DNA of 60,171 nucleotides from an uncultured Flavobacteriaceae bacterium (GCA_938073895.1 CALJFB010000009.1:1-60171); one strand, 5' to 3'. Positions 33,618 to 43,286 are shown, counted from the stretch's first letter. A program made the numbers and translations. The notes: generated from the sequence alone by a model not told the origin.

Positions 33618-36061
33618 TTAACTAGATTTAAGCACTTTTTTTATGTCGTTATAATCTATAAAATAGACAAAACGTAAAGAAAACGTATTACGCATATCTT
33701 GTTTAAATAAAGATTTTGTGCTAGTAATATAATTGTCTTGTGCGTTAGTAGAAAAATTAAATATTTGATTTCTATATAATGCAGTTAAATTACTTCCTGG
33801 CGCAAATTGCCAAGAATAACTTAAATCTAAATTCCAAGTATTAAAATTAACATCTGGATTAAAACTACTATTTTCTCCAGAATTGGTTTTATTATAAATA
33901 GTACTTTCCTTTAGGCTTCCATTTGGTTGTAATTCATAAAAATTATAATCGTATTCTACAGTGCTTAAGTAATTTCTAAAGCTAAGAGTTAATGCGTTAA
34001 ACGGATTAAAGTTATAACTTCCAGAAATACTTGTTTCAATATCTTTTCTGTTACGTTGCCCAAATAGAATTTCTCCGTTAATAGCTTGCCCGTTTACATA
34101 GCCTTGGTCTCCTTTACCTTTGGTTTGTTCTAATCCTAATACTAAAAGAAATTTAGAGTTAAATTTAAATCTTGGTGAAATTCTAAAATTTGTAAAATGA
34201 AAATTTCTATTTGAATCTAAAAATGTAGCGTAGGTTATACCAGCATCTAAAGCAAAAAAGGTGTTGTAATTGCTAGAAATCCAAGCATTATGTTCTAAAA
34301 AATTTTTAGTAGTAAAAAAGCTATTAAAGTTGTCTCTAGGTTCAAAATAATCGTGTTGTTTTCCTGGATTTATTTCAAAGTTAGTTCCAAAAGAATGTAA
34401 TTTTTTATTTGTAGCATTAAATTCTCCACTAATTTCTACACCAGTATATTTATTTGGATTTTTTAAACGATTATATTCTCCAGAAAATCCAATAAAATAG
34501 TTGTTTAATTTTTTGGTTGGTTTAAAGGATCTGTAAGATAGTTCTGCGCCAAAATTATTATAATTATTTCTAAAAAGTATACCTAAGTCGTTTGGATTGT
34601 AGTTTTCATCGGCATAAAAATGTAGTAAGCTGTATCTAAAATTTCCGCTATTTTTTCCAAATCCTAAAGTAGAGCTAAATCCTGTTTCTTGATTAGAATC
34701 ATTAAACGTACTCATTTTTATTTGCCCAATTACTCCATAAGTATTGCTTTTATTAATTAAATCTACTAAAAAAGCAGTAACATTAGCATCTCTAAAATCG
34801 TTATTTCTAGTAACATTTGTATTAATTAAAGTAACCGATGAGTTTTTGTTAAATTGCTGATCTAAAACCATAATATTATAGTTTGTTAACGGCTCAACTG
34901 TTTCGGATCTTGTTTTGTTTGTAACTGTATTTAATACGTTTACATTTGTTTTTTCTGTAATTGCATTAAAAAAACCAATTCCTAAACTATTTTTTGTTCT
35001 GCCAGATATTTTTATAGCATTTAATAACTGTACTTTGTCTGGATAATCCAGTACTTGTTCGTTATTAGCAGTATTTGGGTAAGTAGATGGTGCATCACCA
35101 ACACGTCTGGAATAGAATAAATTTCCTTTGTTAAATAAATCTACACCTTCGGTAAAAAATTGGCGTTGTTCAGCAAATTGTTGTTCAAATGGCCCTAAAT
35201 TTAGTTCGACATTATCAAAACCTGCCTGACTAAAATCTGGGATTAATGTAGCATCTAAAGTAATATTCTCTGTAATTCCGTATTTAACATCTAAACCTGC
35301 AGCTATATCTTGATCTGTTTCATCTTTAAAATCAGATACTAAATAAGATGCGTAAGGATATAAATTTAGACGTGTTGGTGGTTTAATATTTTTTAACCCA
35401 GTTAATTCACCATTATATAATCCAATGCTACCTTTTGTAACATCTACAGCATTCCAAGTACTTTGTGCACGAGTTTTTCTAAAATGTCTATGAAACTGAA
35501 TGCCCCAAGTTGGATCTTCTTGCTGTGCAAAACGTAAAGCTCTATAAGGAATTTTAACTTCTACAATCCAACCATTTGGTTGCATTTTTACGCTACTTTC
35601 CCAAACAGCATTCCAACCAAAATCTTCCCCGTTATTTGGGCTTTCTACCGCATCTGCTTGTGTACCAGAGCTAAACACAAAAAATTCTGTGTTGTTTTGT
35701 GCATCGTTATTTGGGTTAAAGATCATACCAAAAAAATCGCTTTGCCCAAAATTATCTCGTTGGGTAAATTGCGTCATAATATCATTTGTAGAATCATATA
35801 AATAGGCTGCAATGTAAATGGCGCTATCATCGTAAGTCATTTTAACTTCTGTACGCTTTTGTTCAGGATCTATAATGCCAACATTTGGCCTAAATTGTAC
35901 AAAATCTGTAGCTATTTCAGAGTTCTTCCATATGGCATCGTCTAAAACACCATCAATTTTTGGAGCGGTTTCGCAACGTGCTATATGGTATGTTTTTTTT
36001 TGCTGAGAAAACAGTTAAGCGTTACAAATAGTAAGCTTATTAGTGTTAAAATAGGTTTCAT
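33618..36061 (-). CDS. DUF5916 outer membrane protein with N-terminal CBM9-like domain; frameshifted at the signal peptide
   Basis: The long minus-strand frame extends from just below a stop at 36015 to the stop at 33618. It has an N-terminal carbohydrate-binding family 9-like domain (APKIDGVLDDAIW, then TYDDSAIYIAAYLYDS and VEVKIPYRALRF). The larger C-terminal DUF5916 part is rich in aromatic strands and probably forms an outer membrane beta-barrel. The signal peptide (MKPILTLISLLFVTLN) is encoded from ATG 36061 in another frame. One extra base, for example A10 instead of A9 at 35993-36001, would join them into about 814 residues. An in-frame ATG at 35840 would give 740 residues without export signal. 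It may be a real inactivation, phase variation or sequencing error. Confidence 0.82.
35993..36001 (-). repeat. T9 (coding A9) homopolymer at the DUF5916 frameshift
   Basis: Nine T on the plus strand (nine A in the coding strand) lie about 20 codons after ATG 36061. Ten A's would restore one frame through FLSKKKTYHIARC. An indel elsewhere between 36015 and 36001 could do the same and would give the ending LFSQQKKTY, so the exact site is not certain. Confidence 0.65.
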
Positions 36062-36078
36062 TTTTTTGATGTATGACA

Positions 36079-36086
36079 CAAAATTA
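36079..36086 (-). promoter_or_regulatory. -7 box (TAATTTTG) of the DUF5916 gene
   Basis: The minus strand matches TAnnTTTG 17 bases before ATG 36061, which supports that ATG as the original start despite the frameshift. Confidence 0.5.
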
Positions 36087-36172
36087 ATTTACTAAAGCAA
36101 TTGGTCTCTTAATGAAACGTTAAATAATGGTTTTGTTGGACGTTAATAGAGCTTTGGATAAACAATTACGCT

Positions 36173-36180
36173 TATTTTTG
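36173..36180 (+). promoter_or_regulatory. -7 box (TATTTTTG) of msrA
   Basis: An exact TAnnTTTG match ending only 4 bases before the ATG at 36185. If used, the transcript would start at or next to the start codon, that is nearly leaderless. Confidence 0.45.
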
Positions 36181-36184
36181 TATT

Positions 36185-36730
36185 ATGAATAATGATAATT
36201 TACAAGTAGCTACTTTTGCTGGTGGTTGTTTCTGGTGTACCGAGGCTGTATTTAATGCTATTGATGGTGTTGAAAAAGTTGTTTCTGGTTTTACAGGTGG
36301 ATCAATTAAAAATCCAGCATATAGAGAGATTATTAGCGGTAGAACAGGACATGCAGAAGCTGTACAGCTATTTTTTAATCCCGAAAAAGCCTCTTTTGTA
36401 ACACTTTTAGAAGTTTTTTTTGCAACCCATGATCCAACGACTTTAAATAGACAAGGTTACGATGTTGGCACACAATACAGATCAGAAATTTTTTGTGCTA
36501 CAGATTTGCAACAACAGCAAGCTTTAGAGTTTATTTCGTTGCTAGAAAATCAGAATATTTTTAATGACTCCATTGTAACAGCAGTATCAAAATTAGATGT
36601 TTTTTATATTGCAGAAGAAGAACATCAAGATTTTTATGCTAATAATAAGGAATATAGATATTGTCAGCTTGTTATACAGCCAAAATTAGATAAGATTAAG
36701 CAATTTTATAGTAATCTTTTAAAGCGTTAA
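36185..36730 (+). CDS. msrA: Peptide-methionine (S)-S-oxide reductase MsrA
   Basis: A 181-residue enzyme repairing oxidised methionine. The active-site motif GGCFWCTE has catalytic C15, with C18 after it. GFTGG, GHAEAV, FFATHDPTTLNRQGYDVGTQYRS and EEEHQDF are the usual MsrA blocks. It has no signal peptide, so it is cytoplasmic. No MsrB domain is fused or adjacent. Confidence 0.96.
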   Translation: MNNDNLQVATFAGGCFWCTEAVFNAIDGVEKVVSGFTGGSIKNPAYREIISGRTGHAEAVQLFFNPEKASFVTLLEVFFATHDPTTLNRQGYDVGTQYRSEIFCATDLQQQQALEFISLLENQNIFNDSIVTAVSKLDVFYIAEEEHQDFYANNKEYRYCQLVIQPKLDKIKQFYSNLLKR

Positions 36731-36781
36731 ATTTTGGAATGCTATTTGCTTTGTTTTTAAGTGTTAATACTTATACTTATT

Positions 36782-37087
36782 ATGAATACATTAAAAAACA
36801 AATATTTTATACTTGCTTTAAGCTTACTTTTTGATGCTTTAGGTTATGTAAGTTTTGTAATACCTGGAGTAGGAGAGTTTACAGATTTAATATGGGCTCC
36901 AGTTTCTGCGTTTTTAATGCTAAAACTCTATAAAGGTAAGTCTGGAAAAGTTGGTGCTGCAATTTCTTTTATAGAAGAAGCAATGCCAGGTTTAGATGTT
37001 GTTCCAACATTTACTATTATGTGGTTTTACACCTATATATTTGTGGCTAAAACTAAAAAAGGCGATACTAATATAGACCTTAACTAG
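36782..37087 (+). CDS. Conserved hypothetical membrane protein
   Basis: A 101-residue protein with two or three hydrophobic stretches (YFILALSLLFDALGYVSFVIPG, then LIWAPVSAFLMLKLY, and PTFTIMWFYTYIF). I chose ATG 36782 over an upstream TTG at 36761 because it begins a normal N-terminus. The GxGEFTDLIWAP and EEAMPGLDVVPTFT motifs look conserved, and I believe similar proteins occur in other flavobacteria, but I know no function. It lies 51 bases after msrA on the same strand and ends at a terminator. Confidence 0.75.
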   Translation: MNTLKNKYFILALSLLFDALGYVSFVIPGVGEFTDLIWAPVSAFLMLKLYKGKSGKVGAAISFIEEAMPGLDVVPTFTIMWFYTYIFVAKTKKGDTNIDLN

Positions 37088-37116
37088 TACTTTTAATATA
37101 TCTTGAGTTAATTTTA

Positions 37117-37145
37117 AATCGTTTCATTCTAGAAACGATTTTTTA
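37117..37145. terminator. Bidirectional terminator between convergent genes
   Basis: AAATCGTTTC, ATTCTA loop, GAAACGATTT and further T: a 10-bp stem. It serves the plus-strand hypothetical gene; the stop codon of the minus-strand phosphatidyltransferase gene lies in its T run. Confidence 0.75.
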
Positions 37146-37913
37146 ATTTAGAATAGTTTTTCTTATTGCAATAAATACAAGAATTAGACTCGTAAATACA
37201 ACAAAAAACGGAAGTATAATATAGTCAAGTCCTAGAACTAAAAATAGTGCTATTAATAGTAACTGAAATCCTAAACCAAACATAGATAATGCCATCATAA
37301 ACCAACTTGGAAAAGGATTCGATTTATGTGCTTTGGCGTCTAAGGCGTAAATTACTTTGTCAAAACTGCCATATAAAAATTTGTAAACTGCAAATATAAT
37401 ATTAACATGTTTTTGTTTTTCACCAGGTAATGCTGTAGGTGTTTTTACTTCAAAAACACGACTTGTAGTATCTCCACCAATACATTTGTTTCTTAAAATT
37501 ACATAATAATAATTATATAATGTGCCTTGTAATTGTATGCCTATAAAAGCTAAAGTAAATAACCAAAAAGGAGTTGTGGTTACGTATGCAATACTTCCTA
37601 GAAATAATAAGTTTAATAAAATATCGCTAACAGAATCTAAATAACGACCAGTGTAACTTGGTGTGTTTTTTAAACGTGCTAATTCGCCATCTGCAGCATC
37701 TATAATAGATTTTAAAATTAAGAAAAATGCAGCATAGTAATAGTAATTATTTAAAATACAGTAGATAGCAATTAGTCCAGCTACAACAAATAATAATGTA
37801 ACATGTATTGGTGTAAACCTTGTGTTTTTTAAAGTATTTGCTAAAAGTGTTCCCAAGGATCTTCCGTAGTCCGAAAGGTCTATAAATTGGTGTGCTTTTG
37901 GAAGTTTAGACAT
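37143..37913 (-). CDS. CDP-alcohol phosphatidyltransferase family protein
   Basis: A 256-residue inner-membrane enzyme. The full family signature DGxxAR(x8)Gx3Dx3D is present in DGELARLKNTPSYTGRYLDSVSD. Around six helices surround it. The reaction is transfer of a phosphatidyl or similar group from a CDP-linked donor to an alcohol acceptor, giving a phospholipid or phosphodiester product. The acceptor is not deducible. Confidence 0.9.
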   Translation of the reverse strand: MSKLPKAHQFIDLSDYGRSLGTLLANTLKNTRFTPIHVTLLFVVAGLIAIYCILNNYYYYAAFFLILKSIIDAADGELARLKNTPSYTGRYLDSVSDILLNLLFLGSIAYVTTTPFWLFTLAFIGIQLQGTLYNYYYVILRNKCIGGDTTSRVFEVKTPTALPGEKQKHVNIIFAVYKFLYGSFDKVIYALDAKAHKSNPFPSWFMMALSMFGLGFQLLLIALFLVLGLDYIILPFFVVFTSLILVFIAIRKTILN

Positions 37914-37986
37914 CTAATGTTAATGGCCAAAATGTTTTGTGGAATATACCAAAAATAGTACCAATTAGTTAAATTTTTAATTGGTA

Positions 37987-38454
37987 TTAATACTCAAAGT
38001 CTGATTGATGTTGTCTAACATATGAGAGCATCAAATGTACTAAATCTTCTTTACAAGCCAAGAATTCTAACTCTAAATCTGAAAGTTCTTTTAGTTTTGT
38101 TGAACTTATATTATCTAAGATATACCTTCTTTCTAGAATCTCTAATGGAATAATTTCTATTTCTAGAAGTTGAGTTATTTTACGATATATAAAACCATTT
38201 TCTATAGCTTTTATTGTAAAGAATGCATTATAGACCGCATCATAGAATCGGCCAGAATCATTGTATAAAAAGTGAAATAAACCTCCATTATTAAGTTCGC
38301 TTTCAAAAATATCTAGGTAAACAAAATTGCGTTCTGGAAGCGACAGTTTCTCAAAAGAACCTAATTTATTTGCTTTATTCCATAAAACCGTTCCAACTAA
38401 TTCTAATTGTTCTTCTGGTTTTGGTTGATTTAGAGCAAAACTAATTTCGTTCAT
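37987..38454 (-). CDS. DMP19 (DUF4375) family protein
   Basis: A 155-residue soluble protein. I start it at ATG 38454 (MNEISFALNQ), one base after the upstream methyltransferase stop; a longer open frame to 38577 overlaps that gene and is not needed. The segment ERNFVYLDIFESELNNGGLFHFLYN is the hallmark of DUF4375/DMP19, a family named after Neisseria DMP19, a proposed DNA-mimic protein. Whether this one mimics DNA is unknown. It is last in the dnaA-LMWPTP-methylase series. Confidence 0.8.
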   Translation of the reverse strand: MNEISFALNQPKPEEQLELVGTVLWNKANKLGSFEKLSLPERNFVYLDIFESELNNGGLFHFLYNDSGRFYDAVYNAFFTIKAIENGFIYRKITQLLEIEIIPLEILERRYILDNISSTKLKELSDLELEFLACKEDLVHLMLSYVRQHQSDFEY

Positions 38455-38455
38455 T

Positions 38456-39169
38456 TTATTTTCTTTGGATAACAAACATTGTTGGTCTTTTATGTAGATC
38501 AATTTTTGTATTTCTCCATATTTTAATTGGAAGTGTTTTAATGTATTCTGATGGTAAGGTAACATCGCAAGCAACACAAAGTTCTGTGTCGTCGTTTAAA
38601 ACAGCAATAACATCTTGTAGTAGTTTATTGTTTCTAAAAGGTGTTTCCATAAAACACTGCGTTTGGTTATGCTCGTAGGTTAAACGTTCTAAACGTTTTA
38701 ACTCGGCTTTACGTGCAGATGGATCTTTTGGTAAATAACCATTAAAAGCAAAACTTTGTCCATTCATTCCAGAAGCCATTAATGCTAATAGGATAGAAGA
38801 TGGACCAACTAAAGGCACTACTTTTATATTTAATTTATGGGCTAAATTTACAATATCTGCTCCAGGATCTGCAATACCAGGGCAACCAGCTTCAGATATT
38901 AATCCTACATTTTGTCCTTGTAAGCAAGGTTCTAAATAGGTTGGTAGCTCACTATCTTCAGTAAATTTATTTAATGGAAATAATTTTAAACTGCTTTGAG
39001 GTTTACTAGCACTAATGCGCTTAATGTCTTTTCGTGCTGTTTTTTCATTTTCAACAATAAAAATATCAACCTCTTCAATTATTTTTTTCACCGTTAAAGG
39101 TAAAACGTTTAATGGTTCGTTTTCTCCTAAAGTTGTAGGAATAAGATATAATTTACCTAATGGGTTCAT
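38456..39169 (-). CDS. RsmI-like tetrapyrrole-methylase-fold SAM methyltransferase
   Basis: A 237-residue protein with the fold of RsmI (16S rRNA C1402 2'-O-methyltransferase). GKLYLIPTTLGE replaces the usual LYLVPTPIGN. VGLISEAGCPGIADPGADIV and VVPLVGPSSILLALMASGMNG are the SAM-site elements. It is shorter than RsmI and diverged at the N-terminus, so its RNA target should be treated as unknown. It starts 3 bases after the tyrosine phosphatase gene. Confidence 0.82.
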   Translation of the reverse strand: MNPLGKLYLIPTTLGENEPLNVLPLTVKKIIEEVDIFIVENEKTARKDIKRISASKPQSSLKLFPLNKFTEDSELPTYLEPCLQGQNVGLISEAGCPGIADPGADIVNLAHKLNIKVVPLVGPSSILLALMASGMNGQSFAFNGYLPKDPSARKAELKRLERLTYEHNQTQCFMETPFRNNKLLQDVIAVLNDDTELCVACDVTLPSEYIKTLPIKIWRNTKIDLHKRPTMFVIQRK

Positions 39170-39172
39170 ATT

Positions 39173-39631
39173 TTAATTGTTTAAATATCTATTAGCAATA
39201 ATGGTACAAGCTTGGTCTAACATGTTAAACACGTTTTCGAAACCTTTATTTGTGTCGTGATAAGGATCTGGAACATCTTTATTACTATTGGGAAAACTTT
39301 CGTTTAAAATAAGTTTTACTTTGTATACATCTTCTGTAGTTTGGGCTAAAGCTAAAATGTTTTTTAAATTAGACCTGTCCATAGCATATATAACATCAAA
39401 ATCCTTAAAATCTTGTGCTGTAAATTGTCTGGATTTTTGTAGGCATATATCAATATCGTTGTGTCTTGCTACGTTTATAGAGCGATTATCTGGTGAGTTG
39501 CCAGTATGATAGTTACTGGTTCCTGCAGAATCCACAATATAGTCTTGATTAGATAATTTTGATTTTAAAATGCCTTCGGCAAGTGGCGAGCGACAAATAT
39601 TACCCAAGCACACCATTAGAATTTTAGTCAT
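39173..39631 (-). CDS. Low molecular weight protein-tyrosine phosphatase
   Basis: A 152-residue LMW-PTP. The P-loop is VCLGNICRSPLAEG (catalytic cysteine 8, arginine 14) and the general acid is the aspartate in VPDPYHD. Bacterial members dephosphorylate tyrosine kinases or regulators of exopolysaccharide synthesis. No BY-kinase gene is in the window. It lies 13 bases after dnaA, likely on the same transcript. Confidence 0.93.
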   Translation of the reverse strand: MTKILMVCLGNICRSPLAEGILKSKLSNQDYIVDSAGTSNYHTGNSPDNRSINVARHNDIDICLQKSRQFTAQDFKDFDVIYAMDRSNLKNILALAQTTEDVYKVKLILNESFPNSNKDVPDPYHDTNKGFENVFNMLDQACTIIANRYLNN

Positions 39632-39644
39632 TAAAAAAAAGGAA

Positions 39645-41072
39645 TTATACAGATAGTTTCTTAGTAATATCTTCTACGTATTTTCTAAATTGTTTATCTG
39701 TAGACGATAAGTTGTCTACTGTTTTACAAGCATGCAATACTGTAGCATGATCACGTTTACCTATTTGCGAACCAATACTGGCTAAAGAAGCTTTTGTAAA
39801 TTTCTTAGCAAAAAACATAGCTAATTGTCTGGCTTGTACTATGTGGCGTTTACGTGTTTTAGATTGTAAAGTATCTACATCCATTTGGAAATAATCAGAT
39901 ACAATTTTTTGTATATAATCTATGGAAACTTCACGTTTTGTGTTTTTTACAAACTTCTCGACAATTTGTCTTGCTAACTCTATAGTAACTTCTTTTCTAT
40001 TAAAAGACGATTGCGCTATTAGTGATATAATGGCACCTTCTAACTCGCGAATATTAGATTTAATATGTTTTGCAACATAATTAATAATATCTTCTTCCAT
40101 TTCTACACCATCACGATATAGTTTATTTTTTAATATAGAAATGCGGGTTTCATAATCTGGAGTTTGTAATTCTGCAGAAAGTCCCCATTTAAATCTTGAT
40201 AATAAGCGTTGCTCAATATCTTGCATGTCTACAGGAGCTTTGTCACTTGTTAAAATAACTTGCTTTCCGTTTTGATGTAAGTGATTAAAAATATGAAAAA
40301 ACACATCTTGAGTTCCAGACTTACCAGATAAGAATTGTACATCATCTATAATAAGTACATCTATTAATTGGTAGAAGTGAATAAAATCGTTTCTGTTATT
40401 CTTTTTTACAGATTCTATATACTGTTGCGTGAATTTTTCAGCAGAAATATATAAGACTGTTTTTTCAGGATATTTATCTTTAATATCTACACCAATAGCA
40501 TGAGCTAAATGTGTTTTTCCTAAACCAACACCACCAAATATTAATAATGGGTTAAATGATGTTCCTCCTGGTTTAGAAGATACTGCCATACCAGCACTAC
40601 GTGCCAAACGGTTAGAATCTCCTTCTAAGAAGTTTTCAAAATTATAATTAGGATTTAATTGCGATTCTATTTTTACATTTCTAATTCCAGGTATAATAAA
40701 AGGGTTTTTTAATTCTCTACTTTTATTATTAAATGGTACATCTACATCTTGAGATTTTACGCCAGTTCTATTAGAGCTTGGAATACGTTCTGTAAAAGGT
40801 TGTTTATTACCGTAGGTGTTTTCCATTTTAATAATGTAAACTAGCTTAGCGGTATCTCCTAATTGTTTATGTAGGGCACTTTTTAAAATTTTAACATAGT
40901 GCTCTTCAAGCCACTCATAAAAAAACTTACTTGGTACTTGAATGCTTAATGCTTTATCAACTAACTTAACAGCTACTATTGGTTCAAACCACGTTTTGTA
41001 GGCCTGAGGTTGGATATTATCTTTTATAAAAAGAAGACAATTATCCCATACCGATTGCGCAGTTAAACTCAT
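39645..41072 (-). CDS. dnaA: Chromosomal replication initiator protein DnaA
   Basis: A 475-residue initiator with all four domains: an N-terminal oligomerisation domain (SVWDNCLLFIKDNI), a variable linker (about 90-140), the AAA+ domain with Walker A GGVGLGKT (180-187) and LLIFGG/LIIDDVQF motifs, and domain IV with the box-binding signature KRDHATVLHACKTV. DnaA-ATP opens oriC. The upstream region (41073-41255) is AT-rich, but I found no cluster of TTATCCACA-type boxes, so I do not place oriC here. No dnaN is adjacent, as is common in Bacteroidota. Confidence 0.97.
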   Translation of the reverse strand: MSLTAQSVWDNCLLFIKDNIQPQAYKTWFEPIVAVKLVDKALSIQVPSKFFYEWLEEHYVKILKSALHKQLGDTAKLVYIIKMENTYGNKQPFTERIPSSNRTGVKSQDVDVPFNNKSRELKNPFIIPGIRNVKIESQLNPNYNFENFLEGDSNRLARSAGMAVSSKPGGTSFNPLLIFGGVGLGKTHLAHAIGVDIKDKYPEKTVLYISAEKFTQQYIESVKKNNRNDFIHFYQLIDVLIIDDVQFLSGKSGTQDVFFHIFNHLHQNGKQVILTSDKAPVDMQDIEQRLLSRFKWGLSAELQTPDYETRISILKNKLYRDGVEMEEDIINYVAKHIKSNIRELEGAIISLIAQSSFNRKEVTIELARQIVEKFVKNTKREVSIDYIQKIVSDYFQMDVDTLQSKTRKRHIVQARQLAMFFAKKFTKASLASIGSQIGKRDHATVLHACKTVDNLSSTDKQFRKYVEDITKKLSV

Positions 41073-41255
41073 AGTTATATCTTTGGTGTTTTAGTTAGTA
41101 AAATTTGGAGACAATTAGAAAAAGTTTCCCGTTTTATTAGATTGCAAATATGTGAACAAATAACTTAAAAAAAAAACGATTAGGTGTTGATTTTTATGTT
41201 TTTTTTATGTACATATTTCACATTGTTAAAAACCGAATAGTAATACTAGTATAAT

Positions 41256-41666
41256 ATGAAATATCACGAAACACGCATTAGAGTTCGTTATGGTGAAACA
41301 GATCAAATGGCTGTTGTTTATCACGGAAACTATGCGTCATACTTAGAAGAGGCAAGAACTAAGTGGTTGCGTGATATGGGGGTTTCTTATAAAAAAATGG
41401 AGGAATCAGGAATTGCATTACCTGTAACTCAAATGTCTTTTAAGTTTAAAAAATCTGCATTGTATGATGATGTGTTACGTATTAAAACCATCTCAAAAAA
41501 AACACCTTCTGTTCGTTTAGAATTTGATTACGAAATATATAATCAACAAAATGTATTGCTAGCAACTGCAACTACAGAATTGGTTTTTATAAATACAGAA
41601 AGAAATAGACCTACAAAAGCTCCAAATTATTTTTTAGAAGCGTTTGACAATTATAAAAGTGAATAA
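41256..41666 (+). CDS. Acyl-CoA thioesterase, YbgC/4HBT family
   Basis: A 136-residue hotdog-fold enzyme. RVRYGETDQMAVVYHGNYASYLEEART contains the catalytic aspartate and the YHGNY element of the YbgC/4-hydroxybenzoyl-CoA thioesterase family. It should hydrolyse an acyl-CoA in the cytoplasm; chain length is not deducible. It is divergent from dnaA and followed by a terminator. Confidence 0.9.
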   Translation: MKYHETRIRVRYGETDQMAVVYHGNYASYLEEARTKWLRDMGVSYKKMEESGIALPVTQMSFKFKKSALYDDVLRIKTISKKTPSVRLEFDYEIYNQQNVLLATATTELVFINTERNRPTKAPNYFLEAFDNYKSE

Positions 41667-41682
41667 TGCATATTTTATCGAC

Positions 41683-41712
41683 AAAGTGCAATATTATTCT
41701 TGTACTTTTTTT
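41683..41712 (+). terminator. Intrinsic terminator after the thioesterase gene
   Basis: AAAGTGCAA (41683-41691) pairs with TTGTACTTT (41700-41708; one G-T pair), followed by a T run, 17 bases after the stop. Confidence 0.65.
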
Positions 41713-41806
41713 AAAAAAAAATGAATTTTTATTAAAATTTTAAGTATTTGTATTGTTTTTTTTCGATGAAATTAATGGTTTTAGCTAATTTTTATTTATA
41801 ATAAAA

Positions 41807-42421
41807 TTAGGCTTCAATTTCTTTAATATTTACCTCGTAAATAATATTAAAGGCATTAAATATTTGTGTAGCCTCTTTTTTTCTAACCGAAATAAAAACG
41901 TTACAATCCAATTCTAAAACCTGATTGGTAATAGTTAGGTTCTTTTCTTTAATAATGCGCATTACTTTATTCATGTTTTTATAGTCGAAAGTAATAACAT
42001 AATCTATATTTATAGTTTTTTCTACAATATTAGACGCGTCTAAAGCTAATTGTGCGCCAGTTCTATTAGCGTTTATTAATCCGCCAACACCAAGTTTTGT
42101 ACCTCCAAAATATCTAACTACAACAATTAGAATATTGGTAACATTGTAAGATTGGATCTGGCCGTAAATTGGTGGTCCAGCACTATTACTTGGTTCGCCA
42201 TCATCGTTTGCACGATATTTAATTGTGTCTGTACCTATTTGATAAGCATAACAAAAATGTCTTGCACTATTGTGTTTTTTTCTTAGAATATCAATAAGTG
42301 GTTTTACGTCATCTTCGTGTTTAATAGGAAACGTATAACCGTAAAATTTAGAACCTCTATCCTTAAATAATTCGCCTTCGGCAGGCGTGTTAATAGTTCT
42401 ATACGTATCTTTTTTTTCCAT
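41807..42421 (-). CDS. YigZ/IMPACT family protein
   Basis: A 204-residue protein with the UPF0029/IMPACT N-terminal domain: KFYGYTFPI, RHFCYAYQIG, DDGEPSNSAGPPI and VVRYFGGTKLGVGGL are its conserved blocks. A C-terminal DUF1949-type ferredoxin-like domain follows. Function in bacteria is not settled. I start at ATG 42421 (MEKKDTYRTIN), one base after the EamA gene stop; a longer open frame to 42472 reads into that gene. Confidence 0.88.
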   Translation of the reverse strand: MEKKDTYRTINTPAEGELFKDRGSKFYGYTFPIKHEDDVKPLIDILRKKHNSARHFCYAYQIGTDTIKYRANDDGEPSNSAGPPIYGQIQSYNVTNILIVVVRYFGGTKLGVGGLINANRTGAQLALDASNIVEKTINIDYVITFDYKNMNKVMRIIKEKNLTITNQVLELDCNVFISVRKKEATQIFNAFNIIYEVNIKEIEA

Positions 42422-42422
42422 A

Positions 42423-43286
42423 TTAAGCAAAAGTAACCAATCCAATTGATATGATTGCAAGTGCAATACCAATCCAATTTTTCCTAATTAATTTTTCTTT
42501 AAAAAAGAGTAAACCTATTAAAGTTGATAGCATTACAATTCCAACATTATTTAATGTAAATAGTGTTGAGGATTCAAAACCATTTATTTGTAAAGCTTTT
42601 AAAAGTGTTAGAATAGCGTAGTAGTTTACAACGCCTAAAATAGCGCCACCAATTAATGGTTTATAACTTAATTTTAATGGTGTTTTTAGACTTTTTATAG
42701 TTAACAAAATAACACCAATTAACCCAGAACATAGAAATATTGTTGCAGAAAAAACAGGAATTTCATTATCAGCAAGATATTTTGTTTCTAAATATTTGAT
42801 GGATGTATCTATTGTTCCAGAACCTAAAAATAATATAATTGGTAAGCTTAAATTTTTAAGTTGAAATGTTTTTAATGATTTTGCTTTAACCGATGTTAAA
42901 TATACAGCAGCTAACGCTAAAAGTATACCAATTAATTTCTGTAAGTTTACAGATTCGTTATAAGCATATACTCCAAATATTATAGGAATAACAACACTCA
43001 TTTTACTAGCAACAGATGTAACCGATAAGCCGTTTTTTTGAGCCGTTAATGCCATTACATTAAAAATAGCAATAAATAATGCGCCTAGACATAAGGCACC
43101 AATAAACCATTTACTGTCTGTTATTTCTAAAACCGATAGTTTGGCGTTATAATCTAAGAATCCAAATGTTGCTGCAATAAAATAGTTTATTACAATGGCT
43201 TGTAATGTATTAACGTTATATTTTTCGAAACATTTAAAAATGATGAAAATTACCGTAGAACAAAGAATGCTTAATAATAAGTACAT
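42423..43286 (-). CDS. EamA family (DMT superfamily) transporter
   Basis: A 287-residue membrane protein with about ten helices in two repeats, as in drug/metabolite transporters. The second half ends in TLNNVGIVMLSTLIGLLFFKEKLIRKNWIGIALAIISIGLV, the classic EamA repeat end. The first half has VASKMSVVIPIIFGVYAYNESVNLQKLIGILLALAAV. The substrate is unknown. Its start shares one base with the HAD gene stop, so HAD-EamA-YigZ form a tight operon. Confidence 0.85.
   Translation of the reverse strand: MYLLLSILCSTVIFIIFKCFEKYNVNTLQAIVINYFIAATFGFLDYNAKLSVLEITDSKWFIGALCLGALFIAIFNVMALTAQKNGLSVTSVASKMSVVIPIIFGVYAYNESVNLQKLIGILLALAAVYLTSVKAKSLKTFQLKNLSLPIILFLGSGTIDTSIKYLETKYLADNEIPVFSATIFLCSGLIGVILLTIKSLKTPLKLSYKPLIGGAILGVVNYYAILTLLKALQINGFESSTLFTLNNVGIVMLSTLIGLLFFKEKLIRKNWIGIALAIISIGLVTFA

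Noticed and set aside
38455-38577. Longer start of the DMP19 protein inside the upstream methyltransferase gene
   Set aside because: The overlap would be 122 bases and adds no conserved residues; ATG 38454 is one base after the upstream stop.
41073-41255. oriC next to dnaA
   Set aside because: The region is AT-rich but I found no cluster of TTATCCACA-like DnaA boxes; only loose matches. A GC-skew plot of the whole chromosome would decide.
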